Under the pieces are notes generated by a model that was given only the letters and a program-made list of their open reading frames with translations, did not search any database and was not told where the DNA came from. From Dehalococcoidia bacterium (GTDB taxonomy: Bacteria; Chloroflexota; Dehalococcoidia; DSTF01; JALHUB01), in the NCBI GenBank assembly GCA_022865685.1, contig JALHUB010000282.1, positions 1-14,064 on the forward strand: DNA of 14,064 nucleotides, given 5' to 3'. Position numbers and translations under genes: made by a program. This document shows positions 1-6,338 of the stretch, piece after piece (the stretch's first letter is position 1; each line of letters starts with the position of its first letter).

Positions 1-1
1 C

Positions 2-1006
2 ACGCGCCCGACGCCCGTCTACCGCATCGCCCCCTTCGTCATCGAAGAGCTGCGGGAAGCCGGCATCGCCGACGAGCAGATCCGCTTCGTCATCGCCTCC
101 GGGACGCACGGCGCCCACGACAACAAGGCCCTGCGCGCCAAGCTGGGCCAGGAGATACTGGAGCGCTTCTTCGTCGTCCAGCACAACCCTTACGACAACT
201 GCGTCTCCGTCGGCGCAACGACGCTGGGCACGCCTCTCGCCGTCAACCGCGAGGTCATGAGCTGCGACCTCAAGATCGGCATCGGCTCTATCCTGCCCCA
301 TCCTCAGGCCGGCTTCGGCGGCGGCGGCAAGCTGATACTGCCCGGCGTCTCCCACATCGACAGCGTCGACCGCTTCCACCGCACAATCATGGACAGTGCG
401 CCGGCGACCGTCGGCATGGGCAACTGGGACGAGAACCCGATGCGACAGGAGACGGAGGACGCGGCGCGCCTGGTGGGACTCGACATAACTGTCGACGCGC
501 TGTTCAACGGCCGCTGCGAAGTCACCGACTTGCTCGTCGGCGACCCCGTGCTGGCGCACCACGAAGGCGTGAAGATAGCGAAGGACATCTACGCGACGGA
601 GCTGACAAGGGACGCGGACGTCGTCGTGACGAACGCCTTCGCCAAGCCGAACGAAGCGGCCATCGCGCTGATGATCGGCATCCGCTCCATCAACCCGTCT
701 GGCGGCACCATCGTCATGATCATCGATTGCCCGGGCGGCCAGGTCGTGCACTACCTGCTGCGTCGCTTTGGGAAGGAGTACGGCGGCCGCCAGTACGCCC
801 CGCGTGGGGGCCTACCGCCGCAGTTCCGGCTGATCATCCTCAACCCGCAGCCGGACATGACCTCGACGGACCTTTTCGTCGACCCGGCCGCCGTCATCTG
901 GGCGAAGGACTGGCCGGAAGTGATGTCGCGTCTCCGCGAGTTCCACCCGGAGGGCGCGCGCGTCGCCGTCTACCCCGACGGCACCGCCCAGTACCCCATG
1001 CCCTAG
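2..1006 (+). CDS. larA: LarA-like (DUF2088) nickel-pincer racemase family protein, 5' partial
   Basis: The reading frame is open from base 2, so the gene starts before the window. About 334 residues are visible; LarA proteins are usually about 420-430. The frame opens with TRPTP, followed by the family's SGTHG segment (His codon at 107). It then has PHPQAGFGGGGKLILPG with His at 299 and Lys at 329, and a further His at 377. The His-Lys-His spacing of 10 and 16 residues equals His174-Lys184-His200 of Lactobacillus plantarum LarA. Those residues bind the nickel-pincer (NPN) cofactor or act in catalysis. The known reaction is racemisation of D/L-lactate in the cytoplasm, but the family is broad and other 2-hydroxyacids are equally possible. 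The cofactor genes larB, larC and larE are not in the window. An ATG at 257 lies inside the conserved frame and is not the start. Family assignment is firm; the substrate is unknown. Confidence 0.85.
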   Translation, partial: TRPTPVYRIAPFVIEELREAGIADEQIRFVIASGTHGAHDNKALRAKLGQEILERFFVVQHNPYDNCVSVGATTLGTPLAVNREVMSCDLKIGIGSILPHPQAGFGGGGKLILPGVSHIDSVDRFHRTIMDSAPATVGMGNWDENPMRQETEDAARLVGLDITVDALFNGRCEVTDLLVGDPVLAHHEGVKIAKDIYATELTRDADVVVTNAFAKPNEAAIALMIGIRSINPSGGTIVMIIDCPGGQVVHYLLRRFGKEYGGRQYAPRGGLPPQFRLIILNPQPDMTSTDLFVDPAAVIWAKDWPEVMSRLREFHPEGARVAVYPDGTAQYPMP

Positions 1007-1102
1007 TATCGCGACGCGCCATCCTTCGGCAGACCACGCTCGTCGGGCTCGCACAGGCTCTCGTACCGTCGAGAGAAGATCCCCCTTTGCGTTCCTCGGG
1101 CG

Positions 1103-1132
1103 TTAACTCTTTTGCGATCCAGGCGTTATTCT
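1103..1132 (+). promoter_or_regulatory. candidate sigma70-type promoter for the secreted two-domain protein
   Basis: TTAACT (1103-1108), an 18-base spacer, then TATTCT (1127-1132), each matching 4 of 6 consensus bases. It lies about 35 bases before the ATG at 1167 in the 160-base gap after the racemase gene. I see no strong terminator in that gap. The match is only moderate, so this is a suggestion. Confidence 0.35.
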
Positions 1133-1153
1133 AGGTGTGCTCTCCGGCGTCGC

Positions 1154-1160
1154 AAGGAGG
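1154..1160 (+). promoter_or_regulatory. ribosome binding site deciding the start at 1167
   Basis: AAGGAGG six bases before the ATG at 1167. A GTG at 1137 is in the same frame, but starting there would put this ideal site inside the coding region and add ten residues ahead of the signal peptide. The ATG is therefore preferred. Confidence 0.8.
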
Positions 1161-1166
1161 TGGCTA

Positions 1167-2051
1167 ATGATAGTCGTTAGAGCGATACTGATGGCGTTCC
1201 TTTCTGTGGGCATCGCAGGAAGTGCCGCCGCGCGAACTGCCACTCCGACTAGCACGCCGACTCCTGTGCCTCCTGCCATCGCCACGCCTGTTCCGCCTGA
1301 GCCTGCCGACTTCGCGGTCATTCCATGGGTGAATGGGCGAAACTCGGCGCGCGAAGTGACCGCCAAGATTGGGGTGACTCTGTGCGCCACGGGCCACCCG
1401 AGTTTTACCACGGGCTCGCGGCCGCGCGCGATCTTCCAACTGTCAGTCCCGTCCGAGGAGGTAGTGCCCGGTTGCGGTCGCGAGGGCGCAGTGGTGACGT
1501 TCTTCGTTGACGGCCAGCAGGCACCCCAAACCGCCGTGTGGCACCCGCGCGCATTCCTGGGTTCAGACCAAACCGTACAGGTCATAATTGGCCCACCCTT
1601 CGCGCACTTCACTGGAGGAGTCGGACCCAGCAGGGTTTCCTCTAGTCAGGTCATCCAGCCCTATGTGGGGAACATTCCATGCGGCTACGGTAGAGCGGGT
1701 GATCCGGGCGACGCGTACGGGGCGGTAGTGTATTCAGCGGAGCAACAGGCCGGTTGCGGCGTCGAGGGATCGCAGATAACCTTGAAGCTCCTCGACGCGC
1801 AAGGGAACGTTGTCGCAGTCGCGAATGAGAAGGGGACCTGGCATGCGTGGGATGGAGTATTTGAGCACATCCAGCGGCTCGACCTGACGTTTGGGCCGGC
1901 CAGCGTCATCACGATGCCGGGCACCGGCACGGGCGACGGGCCTCACCGAGCGACCGTGCCATGGGGACCGTTAGCGCTCGCCCTGGCGTCCGTCGGGCTG
2001 GCTGGCGCTGCGACCGGATTCGCGCTTCGCAAGCGGGCGACGACGCGCTAG
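1167..2051 (+). CDS. secreted, C-terminally membrane-anchored protein with two tandem cysteine-paired domains; function unknown
   Basis: The 294-residue protein has an N-terminal signal peptide (residues 1-22, ending AAA before Arg23). A Thr/Pro-rich linker follows (about 24-46), then two related domains (about 52-144 and 162-246). The C-terminal hydrophobic segment (about 265-285) ends in the basic tail RKRATTR. It should therefore sit outside the membrane on a single C-terminal anchor. The two domains share a pattern: an early Cys (73; 172), a V-S-E stretch, GCG-x-EG (Cys103; Cys197), a V/I-T strand, a D-x-Q turn, a Trp (125; 225) and a final GP. The cysteine pairs (73/103 and 172/197) probably form disulfides. 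The pattern looks like a beta-sandwich repeat and resembles parts of Chloroflexota surface proteins I recall, but I know no function for it. Its sequence is less extreme in GC than its neighbours. The stop codon overlaps the convergent transporter gene. Confidence 0.8.
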   Translation: MIVVRAILMAFLSVGIAGSAAARTATPTSTPTPVPPAIATPVPPEPADFAVIPWVNGRNSAREVTAKIGVTLCATGHPSFTTGSRPRAIFQLSVPSEEVVPGCGREGAVVTFFVDGQQAPQTAVWHPRAFLGSDQTVQVIIGPPFAHFTGGVGPSRVSSSQVIQPYVGNIPCGYGRAGDPGDAYGAVVYSAEQQAGCGVEGSQITLKLLDAQGNVVAVANEKGTWHAWDGVFEHIQRLDLTFGPASVITMPGTGTGDGPHRATVPWGPLALALASVGLAGAATGFALRKRATTR

Positions 2052-3655
2052 GCTTTGTCCAGCCACATGTCGTACTTGTACATCCCGAAGCCCCACGGGC
2101 TCGGCTGGTAGTTCTTGATGTAGTCGTACGCCACCCAGTAGGAGTACGGCTCGTACAGCGTCAGCACCGGGCCGTGGCGCTCCAGTATCTTCCGTTGCAC
2201 CTCCCACGCCAGCTCCTTCCGCGCCGCCGGGTCGACGGTCGACTGGACCTGCAGCAGCATTGCGTCCACCTCGGCGTCGTCGACGCCGTAGTACATGCTG
2301 CGGTTGAAGCTGGTCGAGTAGTGGTTCTGCAACTGGATGTCGTCCGAGAGGTACGCCAGGTTGGCGTACGTGTTCGCCTCGTAGTTGACACCTAGCATGT
2401 CGTTGTACCAGCTAACGAGCTCCTTCGCGTCGATCTGCACGTCGATGCCCGCGTCCCTCAGGTTCTGCTGGATGATCGCCGCGCGGTCGGCGTTGTCGGC
2501 GTAGCTGGCGCAGGCGAGCTTGAAGCCGAGGTTCTCGTAGCCTGCCGCCGAGAGCAGTTGCTTCGCCTTCGTGACGTCCCTCGTGTACGCCTTCTTGATC
2601 TCGTCCGCCGGCAGCGCCGTGTCCCACGAAGGACCCACCGGCCCGCACAGGTCGCCGTCACCCATGAACAGCTTGTCGATCATGGTCTGACGGTCCAGCG
2701 CCAGGTCAACCGCCTGGCGCACGCGCACGTCCTTGAAAGCGGGCACGCGCGCCGCATTCATGATAAACACCGCGTACAGCCGGTTTCGGTACCTCTGCAC
2801 GTTCACGCCGCTCACCGACGACACGCTCTGCGCCTTCCCCTTGTCCGTCGCCGGGTAGACGTCGATGGCGCCGGCGCGGAAGGCAGCCTGGATCGCCGCA
2901 TCGTCCGCCATCACGTTCCACTTCAGGCCGTCGAGGTAAGGAATGTCGGTGCGATAGTACGCGGGGTTCCTCGCCACCTCGATGCCGGTGTTCCGGTCCC
3001 AGCTCTTCACTATGAACGGCCCCGAGCCGATCTCAGTCGACGACATGTCGCCGAACTTCTCGACCGCTTCCTTGGGCACGATCGCCATTCGCGGGCTGCC
3101 GAGCGTCATGAAGATGTAGGCGTAGGGCTTGCTGGTGTGAACGTTGAAGGTATTGTCGTCGGGCGCCTCGTAGCCGGTTATCCACTCGTTCCAGCCGGTG
3201 AGGCTCGCCCCCGGCGTGTTCTCGATCAGCTTGTAGCTGTAGGCGACGTCGCCGGCGACGACACGGCGGCCGTTCACCGGGTCGACGCTGTGGAAGCTGG
3301 CGTTCGGCCGGATGTGGAAGACCCAGTTGAGGTCGTCGACCTGCTCCCAGCTCTCCGCGATGTCGCCGTGGAGGAAGTCGCCCCAGTCGGTGACGTGAAC
3401 GAGGTAGCCGTAGGTGTAGTACTTGCCCGCGGCGCCGAAAAGGGTGGTATCGGTATGCGGGTCAAGGCTTGCCGCAGGCGCCGTCGTCGCCATGCGGATG
3501 ACGCCGCCGCGCTTGGGCTGGCCGCCGCCCGTGCTCGTCGGCGACGCCTGGTCCGAAGTCTTGCCGCCTCCGCACCTGATGACCACCAGTCCGGCCGCTG
3601 CCGCTGCCGCCGAACCTGCCAGGAAACGCCGCCGTGATAGTCTCTTCTTGTACAT
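2048..3655 (-). CDS. Tat-exported family 5 ABC transporter solute-binding protein (peptide/oligopeptide type)
   Basis: This 535-residue protein is the substrate-capture component of a dipeptide/oligopeptide/nickel-type ABC importer, acting outside the membrane. The start at 3655 is chosen because GGAGG lies just upstream and the protein then opens with a Tat signal: KKRLSRRRFL (twin arginine), an alanine-rich core and Cys28. A Gly/Ser/Thr/Pro linker (about 29-48) precedes the SBP_bac_5 fold. That fold is visible as GGVIRMATTAPAASLDPH near 50-67, LNWVFHIRPNASFH, the GSGPFIVKSW segment and the C-terminal YEPYSYWVAYDYIKNYQPSPWG. Length is typical of the family. Cys28 suggests a lipoprotein, but Arg directly before it is unusual for a lipobox. 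No permease or ATPase gene lies in the window, so the rest of the importer must be elsewhere. Peptides are the default substrate, but many members bind sugars, opines or metal chelates. Confidence 0.9.
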   Translation of the reverse strand: MYKKRLSRRRFLAGSAAAAAAGLVVIRCGGGKTSDQASPTSTGGGQPKRGGVIRMATTAPAASLDPHTDTTLFGAAGKYYTYGYLVHVTDWGDFLHGDIAESWEQVDDLNWVFHIRPNASFHSVDPVNGRRVVAGDVAYSYKLIENTPGASLTGWNEWITGYEAPDDNTFNVHTSKPYAYIFMTLGSPRMAIVPKEAVEKFGDMSSTEIGSGPFIVKSWDRNTGIEVARNPAYYRTDIPYLDGLKWNVMADDAAIQAAFRAGAIDVYPATDKGKAQSVSSVSGVNVQRYRNRLYAVFIMNAARVPAFKDVRVRQAVDLALDRQTMIDKLFMGDGDLCGPVGPSWDTALPADEIKKAYTRDVTKAKQLLSAAGYENLGFKLACASYADNADRAAIIQQNLRDAGIDVQIDAKELVSWYNDMLGVNYEANTYANLAYLSDDIQLQNHYSTSFNRSMYYGVDDAEVDAMLLQVQSTVDPAARKELAWEVQRKILERHGPVLTLYEPYSYWVAYDYIKNYQPSPWGFGMYKYDMWLDKA

Positions 3656-3700
3656 TTTGGCCTCCGCAAGCCCAAGAACTGCTCGAAGCCTGCACACAGC

Positions 3701-3729
3701 AGAATACTCCCGCCGGCCTACTGCGTCAA
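3701..3729 (-). promoter_or_regulatory. sigma70-type promoter for the solute-binding protein gene
   Basis: Read on the minus strand: TTGACG (3729-3724, 5 of 6 consensus bases), a 17-base spacer, then TATTCT (3706-3701, 4 of 6). This would start transcription near 3694, giving a leader of about 40 bases with GGAGG ahead of the ATG at 3655. It is the best promoter match in the window. Confidence 0.6.
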
Positions 3730-3759
3730 CGAGTGCGCACCCCGGCGCATCGGCTCCGC

Positions 3760-3788
3760 TTGCTCTCTTCGTCACTTCGCGCTAGGCT
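3760..3788 (+). promoter_or_regulatory. weak candidate promoter for the iron-sulfur protein gene
   Basis: TTGCTC (3760-3765), 17 bases, TAGGCT (3783-3788), 46 bases before the ATG at 3835. Each box matches only three consensus bases. The 179-base divergent gap (3656-3834) must hold a plus-strand promoter if the redox genes are transcribed from here, and this is the best-spaced pair I see. Confidence 0.25.
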
Positions 3789-3822
3789 CCCGACATGTTC
3801 AGTGCCGGGCAGCGACACGGCA

Positions 3823-3828
3823 GGGAGG
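3823..3828 (+). promoter_or_regulatory. ribosome binding site deciding the start at 3835
   Basis: GGGAGG six bases before ATG 3835. The frame is open further upstream, back to ATG 3634, but that stretch runs antisense through the transporter gene start and its promoter. The downstream ATG is therefore used. Confidence 0.75.
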
Positions 3829-3834
3829 AACGTG

Positions 3835-4947
3835 ATGAGACCGCAGGACAAGCCATACGTAGAGCTGGGGACCACATTCTCGAAAGGCGCGGTCGGTGCC
3901 CCTGTGTCCGACACGCAGGTCGAGATACTGCGGATGCTCTTCAGCCCCGATGAGGCCCATTGCGCCGCTGCCCTCGACTTCACGCCGGTCCCCGAAGAGA
4001 TCATCGCCGGGCGGGCCGGCATCGCCCCTGAGATCGCCGCCGATCTCCTGACGCGCATGGCCTCCCGCGGTCTCATTCGCGGCGTCAGGCGGCCGGACGG
4101 CATTCGCGTCTTCCGTCTGCTCCTCCTCTTCCCCGGGCTCGTCGAGATGACCCTTATCAACCCGTCGCCGTCGGTCGACTGGGAGAAGCTGGGCGCCCTT
4201 TGCGACAAGTACTTCCATGAGGGCTGGGGCCACGCGATGCACGGACATGCGGTTCCCGTCGCCCGCGCGCTGCCGCACATCAACCCGCCGAAGGAGCAGG
4301 TCCTGGCCTACGAGGATGCGCGAAAGCTCGTGGAAGACGCCTCTACCGCGGTGCTCATACAGTGCACCTGCCGCGAGGCCGTCAACTCCTGCGATTGTCC
4401 GAGAGACGTATGCATAGGAATCGGTCAGGGGATAGTGGGCGGGCACATCCCCGGCCTGCCCGTCAGGGAGGACCGGTACAGCCACGGACGGCCGCATCTC
4501 CGCGGCCTCTCCATCGACGAGGCTGTTCACGTCCTCGACCGGGCGGAGGAAGCCGGCCTCGTCCACACGACGCTGAACATCCAGCAGGACTCCTGGTTCA
4601 TCTGCAATTGCTGCTCGCACGCCTGCTTCCTCCTTCGTGGCACGACTGACCTCGACATCCCGCACGCCGTCGCTCCGTCCAGCTTCTGGTCCGTAATCGA
4701 TGAGGACGACTGTAACGGCTGCGGCGCCTGCGAAGCGGCCTGCCACCTGTCGGCGATCAATCTCCGCGACGGCAAGCTGGCCGAGGTCGACTACGAACGC
4801 TGCCTGGGCTGCGGCGATTGTGTTCGCTCCGGCCCGACGGAGGCGATTCGCCTGGAGAAGCGGGGCAGCGAGATATACACGCCCTACCTGGACTACAACG
4901 ACTTCGTCGCTGCGCGGGGCATGCCGGACCGCGTCCACAGCCATTGA
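3835..4947 (+). CDS. winged-helix and multi-cluster iron-sulfur (ferredoxin-type) protein
   Basis: A 370-residue cytoplasmic protein with several cysteine groups. Residues about 25-95 look like a small winged-helix domain (ILRMLFSP...EEIIAGRAGIAP...LLTRMASRGLIRG). The middle carries CTCR (Cys177, 179), CDC (186, 188) and Cys193. CNCCSHAC follows (257, 259, 260, 264). The C-terminus is a ferredoxin domain: CNGCGACEAAC (293, 296, 299, 303) and then CLGCGDCVRSGP (323, 326, 329). In the second ferredoxin motif the expected fourth cysteine is Gly333, so one of the two clusters lacks a ligand. This architecture occurs in poorly characterised anaerobe-type iron-sulfur proteins. A role in electron transfer or redox sensing is inferred. 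It is the first of the plus-strand redox genes and lies 237 bases upstream of the FrhB-like gene. A DNA-binding role for the N-terminus cannot be excluded. Confidence 0.75.
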   Translation: MRPQDKPYVELGTTFSKGAVGAPVSDTQVEILRMLFSPDEAHCAAALDFTPVPEEIIAGRAGIAPEIAADLLTRMASRGLIRGVRRPDGIRVFRLLLLFPGLVEMTLINPSPSVDWEKLGALCDKYFHEGWGHAMHGHAVPVARALPHINPPKEQVLAYEDARKLVEDASTAVLIQCTCREAVNSCDCPRDVCIGIGQGIVGGHIPGLPVREDRYSHGRPHLRGLSIDEAVHVLDRAEEAGLVHTTLNIQQDSWFICNCCSHACFLLRGTTDLDIPHAVAPSSFWSVIDEDDCNGCGACEAACHLSAINLRDGKLAEVDYERCLGCGDCVRSGPTEAIRLEKRGSEIYTPYLDYNDFVAARGMPDRVHSH

Positions 4948-5018
4948 AGCCGCCGGTTTTGCCCGTGGCCCGCAAGCGAGTATCATTCGAAGCAGACCGG
5001 TCGCCCCTCGATTGGGGT

Positions 5019-5048
5019 TTGGTGGCGGCAGGCAAGACATGCTACAAT
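5019..5048 (+). promoter_or_regulatory. candidate promoter for the FrhB-iorA-iorB operon
   Basis: TTGGTG (5019-5024), 18-base spacer, TACAAT (5043-5048, 5 of 6). It lies 137 bases before the ATG at 5185, in the 237-base gap after the iron-sulfur gene. The leader would contain the hairpin at 5099-5118. The FrhB-iorA-iorB group could therefore be transcribed separately from the upstream iron-sulfur gene. Confidence 0.45.
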
Positions 5049-5093
5049 TTGGAATGTGGATACTTGCTAGTTTGGCCGTCGGGTGAATATGAA

Positions 5094-5118
5094 TGTAGGG
5101 GAGGACTTCAGTCCTCCC
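5094..5118. repeat. TGTAGGGG-headed palindromic element (hairpin)
   Basis: TGTAGGGG (5094-5101) leads into a perfect inverted repeat, GGGAGGACT (5099-5107) and AGTCCTCCC (5110-5118). As RNA this would fold as an eight-pair stem with a TTCA loop. No T-run follows, so it is not a classic terminator. The same TGTAGGGG head begins the larger palindrome at 9037-9065, which suggests one interspersed family. It lies 66 bases before the FrhB-like gene and would be in its leader. Confidence 0.7.
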
Positions 5119-5184
5119 GAAATCACGCGTGCGGCAGCTATCGATGACTCATCGTCTCGATCCGCGCATCGAAAGGGATAGGAT

Positions 5185-6306
5185 ATGAGTCCGCCGGAGA
5201 TCAAAGGTAATCTCCAGCTCCGCGCCGACGTTATCGACCGCGGCCTCTGTGCTCTCTGCGGCGCCTGCGCCGGCATCTGCCCCTACCTAGTCGCGCACCG
5301 TGGGCGCATCGTCGCCCTCGACGACTGCGCGGTCGAGCGCGGCCGCTGCTACGCCTTCTGCCCGCGCGTCGCTACGGATCTCGACGCAGCGAGCAATGCC
5401 GTCTTCGGCGCGCCCTTCGACACCGCGCCCATCGGCAGAGTCGCGCAGGTGCTGATGACACGCGCCGCCCGCGAGAACGTCCGCTCGAGCGCCCAGTACG
5501 GCGGCACCGTCAGCGCCATAGTCGCCTTCGCCATCGAGCGCGGCTTCATCGACAGCGCCGTGCTCACCAAAAGTGATGCATCCGTGCTGCCCGCCGGCGT
5601 GCTCGTGCGCGACCCCGACGACGTGCTTTCCCATGCCCGCTCCAACTACGTCGCTGCCCCCACGCTGGCGGCCTTCAACCGCGAAGCGAGGCGCGAAGAG
5701 GTGCGACGCGTCGGCGTCGTCGGCACGCCCTGCCAGGCGCTGGCGCTGGCGAAGATGCGGGCCTCGCCGCTGGAGAACCGCAACAACGTCGAGAAACTGT
5801 CGCTGGTCGTCGGCCTGTTCTGCACCTGGGCGCTCGACTTAGACAGCTTCACCCGCTTCCTCGCAGAGAAGACGCCGCTCGACCGCATCTCGAAGTTTGA
5901 CATACCGCCGCCGCCGGCCAACGTCTTCCAGGCGTTTTCGGATTCCACGAGCGTTTCAATTCCGCTCGACGAGGTGCGGCGCTTCATCCGGCCGTCCTGC
6001 AACGTCTGCCTCGACATGACGGCGGAGTTCGCGGACGTGTCAGTCGGCGCCGCCGAGGGCGTCGAAGGATGGAACACGCTGATTGTGCGCAGCGAACGCG
6101 GCCGGGAGCTGGTCGATGCCGCGCGCGCCGCCGGCGTCATCGAGACCGACGCTTTGCCGGACGAGAACCTGAATCACCTCAAGGGCGCATCGTTGGGCAA
6201 GCGCAGGCGGGCGCTGGCGAACATCCGGCAGACCACCGGCAGCGACGACGACCTGCTCTACTTGGAGCTGTGCGCGGAGACGCGGAGCCGGTTGCTGGCG
6301 GAGTGA
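5185..6306 (+). CDS. FrhB/FdhB-family iron-sulfur flavoprotein (coenzyme F420 hydrogenase/dehydrogenase beta subunit family)
   Basis: This 373-residue cytoplasmic protein starts with a ferredoxin motif, CALCGACAGICP (Cys22, 25, 28, 32), plus Cys55 and Cys59 in RGRCYAFCP. The FrhB N- and C-terminal domains follow: AQYGGTVSA, the hallmark VGTPCQALAL (Cys183), GLFC (Cys213), CNVC (Cys272, 275) and ADVSVG. Characterised relatives move electrons between iron-sulfur clusters, FAD and F420, or another flavin acceptor. The start is ATG 5185, with AAGGG seven bases upstream. The gene sits 32 bases before iorA, with the same orientation and a clear ribosome binding site between them. It probably carries electrons from the ferredoxin reduced by the 2-oxoacid oxidoreductase to a flavin or F420, an inference from context. 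The acceptor cannot be read from sequence. A second ferredoxin-type motif is not complete. Confidence 0.85.
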   Translation: MSPPEIKGNLQLRADVIDRGLCALCGACAGICPYLVAHRGRIVALDDCAVERGRCYAFCPRVATDLDAASNAVFGAPFDTAPIGRVAQVLMTRAARENVRSSAQYGGTVSAIVAFAIERGFIDSAVLTKSDASVLPAGVLVRDPDDVLSHARSNYVAAPTLAAFNREARREEVRRVGVVGTPCQALALAKMRASPLENRNNVEKLSLVVGLFCTWALDLDSFTRFLAEKTPLDRISKFDIPPPPANVFQAFSDSTSVSIPLDEVRRFIRPSCNVCLDMTAEFADVSVGAAEGVEGWNTLIVRSERGRELVDAARAAGVIETDALPDENLNHLKGASLGKRRRALANIRQTTGSDDDLLYLELCAETRSRLLAE

Positions 6307-6338
6307 GCTTCGGCTCGACCGCCGAGAGGACCATCGAC

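Noticed and set aside
2558..3637. 359-codon plus-strand open frame across the solute-binding gene
   Set aside because: Arg/Val/His-rich translation with no motif, fully antisense to a well-supported gene.
5004..5020. Terminator after the iron-sulfur gene: CCCC, six-base loop, GGGG, TTT
   Set aside because: Only four base pairs and three T residues; too weak to call.
3799..5040. 413-codon minus-strand open frame across the iron-sulfur gene
   Set aside because: The opposite strand carries exact cysteine motifs; this frame is their shadow.
6069..6338. 90-residue N-terminal extension of IorA
   Set aside because: It lies within the FrhB-like gene in another frame, is Arg-rich, and a good ribosome binding site precedes ATG 6339, where the family homology begins.
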